NCBI RefSeq assembly: GCF_000787575.1
Contig: NW_012236495.1
Span: forward strand, 1 to 64,000
Direction: 5' to 3'
From: Acytostelium subglobosum LB1
Taxonomy: Eukaryota; Evosea; Eumycetozoa; Acytosteliales; Acytosteliaceae
DNA: 64,000 nt
The translations under genes were made by a program, and so were the position numbers. The notes below the pieces were generated by a model that saw nothing but the letters and a program-made list of their open reading frames with translations, searched no databases and had not been told where the DNA came from. Shown piece after piece: positions 35,305-44,918 of this stretch; the stretch's first letter is position 1; the number at the start of each line of letters is the position of its first letter.

Positions 35305-36073
35305 ATGATACTTAACTTGGTGACAGGGCTCAGTCAGCCCCAGCCATCCTCCTACCTTGCCGACTTACTGGATCGAGAACTGTTTAAGCTTCTCCCAGGT
35401 ACTAATGTGTGTGGATCTACGAATGGATTGTTAACGTAGAGAGTATTGTTATGATGATGTTGATCATGTTGATCTTGTTGATCATGGTCGGGCAAGGTAG
35501 GGTAGGTACTATAATGGACATGATCTGCTTGCAGTTATCCAACTTGCCCACAAAAGAAGGAATCGTCATGGACTTCAATGGTGTGTGTGTGTTGGATTAG
35601 GAGAGGGTATGTGTCCATCTTACCTACTTACTTTAGTGAGAAGATAGTATTGATTGACATATGTTATTGTTAGTTAGTTAGACATCTAGGGCAACTACAT
35701 CCAGTAGGAAGGTCATAGTAAAGTTTTGAAACAGTAGAGTCTAGTATCATCTCCTTATTTATGTTTATAACAATTAGTATACAAACATCCTTGTCGACGC
35801 ATACTCATGTCGAGATGGGTATATGAAGTGGATAAGCTTCAAAGTTATTGATTTATATTGAGTCATTGTCAAAGTGATTCAAACTAAGAGGTCACACCCC
35901 CCCAGCCCACGCTCTTGTCCAAAAGACCAAGACCAAAGTGGATTGAAGCGGTCGACCCCTCTTCGCTTGACAACTCAGAACTACACTTGGAGGACCTAGT
36001 GAACGAATTCTCTATCTACCTTGGTGACGATGAGTCCTTCTCTGATGATGATTACTATTGTCCATGTTCATAG
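35305..36073 (+). CDS. possible small spliced gene, 116 residues, unrecognised
   Basis: A tentative model of exons 35305-35398, 35535-35606 and 35889-36073 keeps frame throughout and uses GT/AG sites (CCCAG|GTACTA, TTGCAG|TTATC, GAGAGG|GTATGT, CTAAG|AGGTC). The first exon (MILNLVTGLSQPQPSSYLAD...) and especially the last (KRPRPKWIEAVDPSSLDNSE to the acidic end DDDYYCPCS) look coding by composition. The middle exon with CVCVGLG is weak, since it overlaps a GT repeat. An AATAAA polyadenylation signal follows the TAG. No family is recognised. The last exon alone is the best-supported piece. Confidence 0.35.
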
Positions 36074-36211
36074 TAAAATAAACAGTAAAGACTGATGTGT
36101 AGATGCTCCTTGTACTTAAAAAAAGGATAGGAAGAGCTTGAGTGCTGCCTGTATAAAGTAGTTGGCTTCTTCCTCGTACTGAACCAGCTGCCCAGACATC
36201 TGGAATTCTAG

Positions 36212-36709
36212 CTACAAGTACTCTTTATTGTACTGGATGAGCGAGGGAAAGCTGGACGGCGAGGGAGGAGAACTTTGGAAAGAAGTTTGAAGACTTGTGA
36301 TCGATTCACTTGTGCCCAGCAAGGTCTCTGTTTGGAAGGTAGGCCATTGTGTTTTGAGGTCAAGGACAGTGATTGAGGTGCCAGCACCTATCAGCCAAGT
36401 GATGGCGTCTGAGTCCATCAATGTATCCTTTAGAGATAGTGACTTGATGCTATTGTTTGCTGACAGCAGTGCTATGAGACCGTCAGTGCCCAAGTATGGA
36501 ACACCCTGGATGAAGAGGCTTTTGATATTGGTATTGGCCGCTGCCAGCTCTGCAAAGAACGAATTTCCCTCAATCCTCAGTCCATAGAGATGAAGATAAG
36601 TGAGACTCTGGCATCTTGCAATGAGTTGGAAAGTATTCTCCATGTCAAAGAGTTGTTGCGAACTCATGGCTCGGTAGATGTCCATTTGTGGTTGTGAAGG
36701 TTGGATCAC
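36212..36709 (-). pseudogene. leucine-rich-repeat protein fragment
   Basis: Reading leftward, about 150 residues from the first in-frame ATG (MDIYRAMSSQQLFDMENTF) carry ribonuclease-inhibitor-like LRRs: SLTYLHLYGLRIEG, NIKSLFIQGVPYLG, SIKSLSLKDTLMDS, SITVLDLKTQ. The N-terminal part expected of such proteins is missing and no clear promoter or upstream exon was found, so this may be a fragment. An intact tiny zinc-finger frame ends 8 bases upstream on the same strand. Confidence 0.5.
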
Positions 36710-36716
36710 TTTGAAC

Positions 36717-36887
36717 CTATTTGTTGGCCATCAACTGCTTGTGGATGTAGCCTTGCTTGTGTCGATTGAGATTGGTGCGACCAACCTCGAAGCCGCACTC
36801 ACATCTTACCTTTTGTTTGATGTATGCTTTGTGTCGCTCTCTGAACCCCGAGTTCTCGTCCCAATAGTACTCTTTGAATAATGACAT
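36717..36887 (-). CDS. 56-residue zinc-finger-like small protein
   Basis: Short ORF from ATG at 36887 to TAG at 36717. The N-terminus MSLFKEYYWDENSGFRERHK is helical and charged. It leads to a compact CxC...H...H module (KVRCECGFEVGRTN, then LNRHKQGYIHK). This CECG...RH...H arrangement resembles short zinc modules often repeated at protein ends in giant viruses and some protists (recalled, not searched). It may be a complete micro-gene or the first exon of the LRR fragment next door; a GTAAGA donor-like site lies inside it, but using it would destroy the motif and not join the LRR frame. Function unknown. Confidence 0.45.
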   Translation of the reverse strand: MSLFKEYYWDENSGFRERHKAYIKQKVRCECGFEVGRTNLNRHKQGYIHKQLMANK

Positions 36888-37089
36888 GTTATATCTGTTA
36901 GAGATAAATTGTTTAATTTGAATTTATTTATTTATTTGTTTATGAGTTTCCTAAATGGGAGGAACAGATGCCACATCACCTCCTTCACAACTTTGATGCT
37001 CACTCATTCATTATTCACACCACAACATCAACAAATACTACAACCCTCGCCTCATACAACATTTGTCTAACTATTACACTCACACAAAC

Positions 37090-39709
37090 ATGGCATCAGT
37101 TCAACAACAAGCTATTGAAAGGATCAACCAATCTACATTGTCCACTCCTCAGAGGTTGGCTTGCAAGCAAGCGATTGTTGGAGATGACAACAAAGCAACT
37201 CTTATCCTGTCTCTCACCCCTGATGAGCTCTTGGAGTTCTCAAGGTCTCATTGCCCCAGCTCGTAAGTACAACAACATCGGCGCAATGTCTTCATTCAAT
37301 ACTAACATACACTCTCAAGCCGGTGCTGCAGGAGGAGGTGGTGGCCAAGCGCGTAAGTAGAAGTGAGAGCGAGTGATGCGGAAGGGTTGGTATTGAATCT
37401 ATTCATCAGCCCAATCTCCATACACATTACAGATCAACATGGGCAGACTGCTCCAACCAGGAATGCCAGAGTTAAAGCAGGAGGTATTCGTAGACAGAGA
37501 GAGAGAGATCACAACAATGGCACAGCATTGTCTGAAGGTCATAGGCATTGGACGCATGGCTGGTGGCGCTAGAAACAACTATAGTGCTCCAATATTGGTG
37601 ACTTCACAGATGTGGGGATCAGGCAAGACCCATCTTGGATTACACTTCGTCGACCAGGTTAGGACCGAACAAAACATCAAAGCCGCTGTTTTGGAGATGT
37701 ATGAAACAATGAGGTTGCCGAACCAGACAAACATCGAGCAAGACTGGGCACGGCTTGTCTCTCTTCCCACCATCTACATCGACATGAGGATGATTTCCTG
37801 CCCAATGGATCGTCACTTCTCCAAGGAGGAAAGGCTGTCAGCACTCTGTCAATGCTTGATCACTGTTGGAAGTGGAAGTTACGATCAACAACAGCTCAAT
37901 CCAACTGTTGTCACGCGGTGCATTCCCCAGAGCTTTGTGCACATTGACGAGATCGATCATATCTTCAACAACTCGAAGGAAACAATGGAGATCATCTGTT
38001 ATCTCTGGAGCAATCTGTTCCAAGCACTGGCACTTGTTGGCTTTCCTGTCTACATCTCTGGACGCACGTCATCACTCTTGTCGATCAACAAGCACTTGTT
38101 TGCTCCCCATCCATCGTCTCCACAGAACTCCGTGATCAGACATATCCTTCTTGGCATGTTCAACAGGGAGCACATTGCTGAATACACAAGAGCGAGAATG
38201 GACAAGGACACTCCAGACCAGACAATCACCTCCATCATGGAGGTATGTATCTACATCTTTGCGTTATCTAGTGCTCTCTAAATATAAATCTACAAAGTTG
38301 ACAGCAGGCGCTCCTCGATTGGTCCAATTCTCTGTGGACCTGATGAAAAAAAACAAGGACGCACCGCTCAACAGTACCAAGCTGAGAGACTACATCAGAG
38401 CCGAGGGACACACTGCCCAGCTTGCGCCCTATTTATCATTCGATGAGAACAAGAGGTCATTATACATCTCTCTTTGCCTTGCATCACTCTTCAAGGTTTG
38501 AGTGACTTCTTATGCCGAGAGGATTATCAACACTGACTTATCAACAACCCCTTTAGATCCAGGTCAGATTGAATGACGAGCTATTACAGAAGCAACTTTG
38601 GGGCTACAAGCACGACTCTGTCGTCAACTATGCTGACCTCCTCCAGTCATTGAATGTCTACATTCAGCCCATTGCCAGTCAGGAAGGTCAAGTCAACATC
38701 CAGATCCCCCAGATTTCCATCGACGAGTTAGTTGAGAAATTTCCCAATGAAGCCGGCATCAAAGAGTACTCTGAAATGTGCAACGAGCTAAAGCGACAAA
38801 CCCAGAACTCCTCAATGCGTGCAACCGGCGAGCCCTTGGAGCTCTCATTTGCCGCGTGCATCATCCTCAAAATGCTACAAGCTCCACAGCACGGAGCACG
38901 CTCCTACCATTCCCATCACTGCGCCTCTGCCATTCTTAAAGGTATTTACTCCTGGCTGTTCCAGGATGGCGACGTCTTGTCACCAACTAACGCACGCTAA
39001 GGATTCGCTGGCGGAGTCCCTTCTCTTCTACCCCAACACAAATAAGTGCATGGCATTCCCCATCATCAATAGAAGAAACCTTTCATTTGACCAATCAATT
39101 GTAGCCAATGTCCTGCAATCCGGCGCCTTTGTTGAACATCAAGATGTCCAAGTCCACTCCGACAAGTTCGGCGCAGTGATCGAAATGTGCCAGCGATGCG
39201 TCCTCTACAAGCCTGGCCCCAAGTCAGCCAGCTCAGATTTCTACATGCGACTCGAGGGCGACGTCCTGCTCTCATTCATCATCAAGAACACAATCACCAC
39301 AAAGCAGCTTGTTGAGGAGATTCAAAAGGCCAACCCCACTGACACTTTACGCTGTGTGTCTGTCGTGGTGTCACCTGCTTGCAACTTGAAGCTGGTGAGA
39401 CAAGATGAACTTGTAGAGAGAGACGAGTATCTCCTCTTCAAAAATGGTTCCACAATCAACGACACCCAAGTCCCCAGCAACATGCAAGTGGTCATTCTGA
39501 AGCCGGCAGCTCTTCAGAACCTCTTCACACCTCAGAACTGGAGGATATTGGCGTCCAAACCATTCGAGATCGAGTTCTTGGCTGTCGACGATGAGAACGA
39601 GGACGAGGACGAGGAAGAGGAGGTCGAAGACGACAACAACTTGCAGGATGACGACGAGGACGAGGAAGAGGAGGTCGAAGACGACAACAACATGCAGGAT
39701 GACGACTGA
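37090..39709 (+). pseudogene. P-loop ATPase gene, possibly Crinkler/effector-related, interrupted
   Basis: A multi-exon gene of about 750 residues by eye. The N-terminal part starts MASVQQQAIERINQS. The central ATPase has Walker A MWGSGKTH and Walker B SFVHIDEIDHIF, then a long helical region. The C-terminus is acidic, with a 51-base unit occurring twice in tandem (about 39604-39708). The plan resembles NTPase-bearing Crinkler-type proteins of protists, but this is recall without a search, and it could equally be another STAND-like ATPase. The reading is interrupted about two or three times after introns are removed, so I treat it as a broken gene. Its peptide sequence is still well kept between the breaks, suggesting recent loss or imperfect assembly. 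Confidence 0.5.
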
Positions 39710-39928
39710 GTGATATCACCCTGTACATACAACAACCATTGTGGAGAATAAACTGCACACCCTCTGTCTCCAACCACACACCGTCCCACACTCGGTGAAC
39801 AAACGGTGATAGCTTGGTGAACATCTCTCTGACCAACGTGCTGAGTACACCCCTGGTAACTCTATCGGTCGTGCTGAAACAATACTCCTGGTAACTCTCT
39901 TGGGCGTGCAAACTGTTAAAGCGCTAAC

Positions 39929-40066
39929 AAGTACCGAAAGTAGAATTGTTGGTAGAATCGAGGGATCGTCCTTGTATTTATTAAAGGTTATTATTTCTAT
40001 TATTTTGAACTTCTAAACTCTATTTCTACTACAATTCTACATTGATTAGACAGATACTCTTTTTCC
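39929..40066. repeat. hairpin repeat unit 1 (MITE-like)
   Basis: Non-coding AT-rich unit with near-matching inverted ends: GTAGAATTGTTGGTA at 39940-39954 and TACTACAATTCTAC at 40027-40040. It is followed by a diverged second copy with the same flanks. Confidence 0.6.
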
Positions 40067-40091
40067 AACGTGCTCACTGCTATGGCGGTGA

Positions 40092-40226
40092 CAGGTACTG
40101 AAAGTAGAATTGTAGTAGAATTAGGAAAACGACCTTCTTTAATTAGGATTAAAGTATTTCTAATATTTTGAACTAAAAGTCTCTATTTTTACTACAATTC
40201 TACATTATTGATACAGATACCTTTTT
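40092..40226. repeat. hairpin repeat unit 2 (MITE-like)
   Basis: The second unit has a perfect 14-base inverted repeat, GTAGAATTGTAGTA at 40104-40117 and TACTACAATTCTAC at 40190-40203, enclosing about 70 bases of AT-rich sequence similar to unit 1 (shared TATTTTGAACT and CTCTATT). Both units begin after a GTAC(C/T)GAAA motif and end before ACAGATAC. They could be miniature inverted-repeat transposons or structured transcripts. Confidence 0.6.
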
Positions 40227-40239
40227 TAAAAGAAGAAGA

Positions 40240-41172
40240 GTGTATAAAACTATAGAGCGGAGAGTTTGGAAGAATGAAATGAAGGAGCGCCTGCTCCGGA
40301 ATGTTGCGAAGCCAGCGGCGATGAGTTATCCACACACTATGTCAAGGTACTCCAAAGTGACGGGCAACAGAGAGATGTCGTCGTGTCTGCGTCAGGCCAA
40401 CGAGATGGTCAGATTTTTCACCTGTCGTGGAACAATGGACGCACTGCAGACGGACAAGAGATTGTGAGCTAGGTGACTGATGATGGTATCGTGGTTGCTG
40501 TCATCGTGCCATTATAGTCGACCAATTTGAGAGAGGTGAATGTTGCTGGCAATGTACCATCCTCGATGTTGCATGTTTGTCTTGCACTGGTAGCATAGCC
40601 ACGGTACTTCAATGAGAGCATCTTTAGGTTTTTGTTCGTTGGCAGGATGCCAACAGTTAGGTGCGTGTACACATCGCCCAACTAGAGTGTGTGCAGATCC
40701 TCCAGATGAAGGAATGAGTCAACTTGTGTTGAATAAGCGAATTGATATATTGGATCCAATCATGGTTGAGACCTAAGCAGTAGTCGTAGTTTGTGATTAT
40801 TCTCCTGGTGTGCGGCAAGACATTATTCCAACGCGGAAATTCCCAGGTAATGAAGTTTCCATCCTCGTCCTCGTCAATCCTAATCTTTCAACATTCTTGT
40901 ATACTCGACAATGGGAATTGTCCAACACACATTGTCTGATCATCGGCAATAGACCTTTATTAGATCTTCCTTGACGGATGACCTCCAGTGTGTCCCATTG
41001 TACCTTCCTTCTCAGTATTCTCTGTATGTTGAGTTTGTGTCGTCGATGCCACAACGACCTACAAGTCAACAAAAGTGTTATCATGTCTGTCATGCTCGAC
41101 AAGATTGGCAATAGTCATCCACACCTCGACATTGAATGGTGATCGTGGTATTATATCTTCATGTTGTGCCAT
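40240..41172 (-). pseudogene. decayed FNIP-repeat / F-box-like gene
   Basis: Starting leftward at ATG 41172 (MAQHEDIIPRSPFNVEVWM), the sequence continues in other frames into an F-box-like helix (MITLLLTCRSLWHRRHKLN). FNIP-style repeats follow (GTLPATFTSLKL, TTIPSSVT, PVTLEYLDIV). Several frame changes and stops occur, more than in the FNIP gene at 21-23 kb, so this copy is an older pseudogene. It belongs to the large dictyostelid FNIP family and lies next to the hairpin repeats. Confidence 0.62.
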
Positions 41173-41610
41173 AATCATAATAATAAATTAGTTGTTGGAG
41201 CTGTATTTGCTTATATATATATATCAAATGATAAAAATAACGAATGAATAACTGAAGAGATGCCTGCAAGCTTTCCTTCAACTCCAGATCACCGGTGGTG
41301 ACGTCCAGAATTCTACATGAGGGAACATGGGAAAACGAACGCATCAATATGATGTTCATCTAACATTCTTGTCTTTATTCCTGACATGTGTGATCCGTAT
41401 GAATGACGAATCCTGTCTGGACAGTGTGTGTGATCACCTGGCGAGTTACCAAACAAATGCCCGCTATGGACCATTCCTTTGAACAGGTAAAAGTCATGTC
41501 TGATAGTTCTGTAGTTTTTGCAGCTCCAATTTCATAAACTAATTTGATGTTGTTTGAAGACTTGAACTGATTATTTGTAAAGATAGAGAAGGGTACACAT
41601 ACACATAGTG
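41173..41610. other. intergenic between FNIP pseudogene and cpsf2
   Basis: AT-rich near 41160-41250 (TA run at about 41212-41223). A short minus-strand open stretch near 41270-41359 (SHVPSCRILDVTTGDLELK) has some coding look but no support. No gene called. Confidence 0.35.
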
Positions 41611-44007
41611 ATGACATCAATCATCAAGTTTACACCATTGTCTGGTGGCGCCAATGAAGATGCACCTCCATGCTACCTATTAGAGATCGATGACTTTGTT
41701 ATACTACTCGACTGTGGATGGAATCACTCACTCGATATATCACTATTAGAGCCTCTGAAGAAGTATGTCAATATCATACTCTATCATCAACATCACTTAC
41801 TAACTCAATCAATCACTCACTGACTCAATCATACAGGGTAGCACATAGGATCAATGCAATACTATTATCATATCCTGATGTTGAACATATAGGTGCGTTG
41901 CCTTATGCAGTTAGGGAACTGGGACTGACAGGTATGATCTATGGAACAACTCCTGTGTTTAAGATGGGTCAGATGTTCTTGTATGATCTGTACGAGAGTA
42001 GGATGGCGCAGGAGGAGTTTGACAAGTTCGATCTGGATGACGTGGACATGTGCTTTGACAAGAAGCGCTTCAAAGAGTTGTCATTCTCGCAGCACTACAC
42101 ATTGGAGCACGCAGACATCACCATCACACCGTACAGCGCCGGCCACATGCTCGGCGGCTCCGTCTGGAAGATCACCAAGGAGACCGATACGATCATCTAT
42201 GCAATTGACTACAATCATCGTCTGGAGGGACATCTTGAAGGACTCATGCCGACCCTGCAGGGTCCCGATCTGGTCAAGCCGACACATCTCATCACTGACG
42301 CAAGGTTTGCGCGTCGTGCTCCCATCTCTATGAAGCGTAACGACAAGGACAAGGCGCTCACCGCTACAATGCTAAAGACTTTGCGCGAAGGTGGCAACGT
42401 GCTGATGCCGGTCGATACGGCTGGCCGTGTGCTGGAACTGCTGCAATGTATCGACGCGTTTTGGGCGCAACAGCGACTGGGCAACGCGTACAGCGTCATC
42501 TTCCTCAACAACGTCACGTACAATGTTTGCGAGTTTGCCAAGTCACAGCTCGAGTTCATGTCGGCCTCGGCATCGGCCAAGTTTGAGCAGAAGAACGAGA
42601 ACATCTTTGCCTTCAAGAACATCAAGCTCTGTCACTCAATGAACGATCTCTATTCACTGGCATCACTCACCAAGAACTTTGTCGTGCTGGCTAGTGGCAA
42701 GGACCTCGAGGCCGGCTTCTCGCGTGAGCTCTTTGTTCGCTGGTCCAAGGACCCACTCAATCTCATATTGTTCACCGATCTCATGGAGCAAGGCACATTG
42801 GGCGCACGTCTCCTCAACAGGCCAGACAAAGTGGTCATCGAACATAGTCAGCGCAAGGAATTGGAGGGCGAAGAACTACTAGTCTACGAGGAGGAGCGAC
42901 AGCGTGTGCGTGAAGAGCAGCGACAGGCCGAAGAAAAGCTGAGGAAGGAAGAGGAGGAGCGAGCGCGCCAGGCCGAGCTGGACGCAGGCGACATTGAAGA
43001 GAAGATCATGGAGATCAATCTCAAGAAGAACCCATTCATCAACAGATTTGATATTAGCCGCGAGCAGTTCAAGCTGGAGGGCTGCCAGCCAATGTTCCCG
43101 TTTGTCGACCGCGTGCAAAAGTGCGACGAGTACGGCATGCAAGACGACAGTCTGATGGAACTGGCCAAGAAGCTGAACGCCGAGAACGATCAAGAGATGG
43201 TACCGGTCGAGGAGCAGGTGGTCGAGGAGCAGCGACCAAAGAAGATCGTCTCGCAGACGATCACAGTGATGGTGCGATGCAATATCATCAAGATGGACTA
43301 CGAAGGACATTGTGATGGCAACTCGGTCAAGACGATAATACAAAAGATTGCACCGTCCAAGCTTATTCTGATACGTGGTGACAAGGACAGCATTGATGAG
43401 CTAGAGACACACGCCAAGAACAACATGCGACTAAAGGCCAACTATGCGCCAATCAACGAACAGACCATAGACCTAACATCCGAGACCAATGTGTTTAAGG
43501 TGGTCTTGAAGGATTCACTCGTAAACTCATTGGCTACATCAAGAGTATGTTAACAACTATCTATCAATCAATCAATCAAACTAACAATATCCAATCAATC
43601 AAACAATCAGCTGATGGACTACGATATATCATATGTACAGGCAAGGGTACATGTCAACGAGGATTCAAGGGTACCAGTGTTGGACATTGTTCCAGAAAAC
43701 GAAGTACTTGCACACAACTCATCATTCATTGGTGATATCAAGATGTCAGAGTTTAAACAACAGTTACTGGATGCTGGATTCCAAGTATGTATCATTCAAT
43801 CTATCGATCGATAAATCAAACACTAACCTTCACCTACCTACCCCTTACCAGGTTCAATTCGATCAAGGAGTACTGAGCTGTAATGGAATGGTGTATGTGT
43901 GGCGAGAGGAAGTGGATGGAAACTCTAGTATCCAAATGGATGGTGTACTCTCCGAGGAGTACTACCATGTCAGAGATCTGTTATATAAACAATTCCAAAT
44001 ACTCTAA
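41611..44007 (+). CDS. cpsf2: cleavage and polyadenylation specificity factor subunit 2 (CPSF100)
   Basis: Component of the nuclear mRNA 3'-end processing complex; partner of the CPSF73 nuclease. Exons 41611-41762, 41837-43544, 43611-43784 and 43852-44007 give 729 residues (human about 782). The N-terminal metallo-beta-lactamase fold ([27 protein letters not shown]) and beta-CASP region ([34 protein letters not shown]) are clear. Where the active CPSF73 has HxHxDH, this protein reads [13 protein letters not shown], so the metal site is degenerate, as expected for CPSF100. A charged coiled-coil insert ([18 protein letters not shown]) and the C-terminal domain follow. Start chosen at ATG 41611. 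Confidence 0.95.
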
Positions 44008-44150
44008 GTAGTATATTGGTGTATCCAATCCAACAAGATGGCAAATCAATCATTTCCATTCAATCAATCAATCAATCAAGTTCATTCGTTCGTTCGTTCG
44101 ATTTGATTTATTGATCATCTATATTTGTTTACATATTCATTGAATGCTAG

Positions 44151-44565
44151 TTATGTACCATCGTCCAGTGATGAAACTATAGTGTATCAAACAATCAATC
44201 AATGATCAAAGAAGTATCGTTAGCCAACATTTTAACATAATAATAAAGAAGAAGAAGAAGTTATACATACTGAAACACTCTGTCAAGAGAGTGAACATTG
44301 GTGTCCTGATCATTGATATACTAATTCCGCCATTACTCTTATTGTTTAGATTACTGATTGATGATGATGTTGATGTTGATGATGTTGAAGGTGTCAGTGG
44401 TGTACTTGTCAGTGGGTTTATCATTGATGATGTAGCTATTTTAAAGATGTTATTATTTCTATTTGTTATCTGTATCAATTGTCCACCCATCGATGTTGTT
44501 GCTGTTGATGATCGACCCACTGTCGATCTAAGTAGCATGTGTCCAAGTGTAGAATATGACCTCAT
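44151..44565 (-). CDS. small Ser/Thr-rich protein, possible mitochondrial presequence
   Basis: Exons 44271-44565 and 44151-44176 (minus) give 106 residues ending ECFISSLDDGT. The GTATGT donor interrupts the frame after TGTTTCA, and a TATAG acceptor joins a 26-base last exon. The N-terminus MRSYSTLGHMLLRSTVGRSS is rich in Arg, Ser and Leu with no acid, typical of a mitochondrial targeting peptide. The middle is Ser/Thr/Pro-rich. No family recognised. The second exon is short and inferred from frame only. Confidence 0.5.
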
Positions 44566-44918
44566 TCTTTATAAACAGTAGTTGTAATATGTAATATGTA
44601 TGATGTAAGACTTTATGGAGTGTTTATACTACGTAGTATTGTAAGAATCTGATCTGTTAACAAGAATAGACTCAAACAGGTACATGTTGACCGAACGATT
44701 CATTCGTCATTCTGATCACACACCAATTTTGATCATTTCGACAACAACTCACCCTTTGAAACTTCAGACCTGAAGTTGGAAATTGAAACTTTGGAAGAAA
44801 GAAAAAGGATAGAACAATCATAACAATATATATATTACCATGGTGGCTTAACTTCATTTGACATAACCAAAACAGATAGATAATAGGAAATAATAGGATA
44901 TAACTCTCTTATTGGATC
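44566..44918. other. intergenic, divergent promoter region
   Basis: AT-rich spacer between the small minus-strand gene and the RCC1-TIR gene. I see no coding sequence; a TATATATATTA stretch lies at 44826-44836. Confidence 0.4.

Noticed and set aside
41375-41620. 81-codon frame on the minus strand before cpsf2
   Set aside because: No recognisable domain or splice logic, and it overlaps the cpsf2 start region.
43870-43900. Possible frame break at the end of cpsf2
   Set aside because: All four exons join cleanly with GT/AG introns, so no break is needed.
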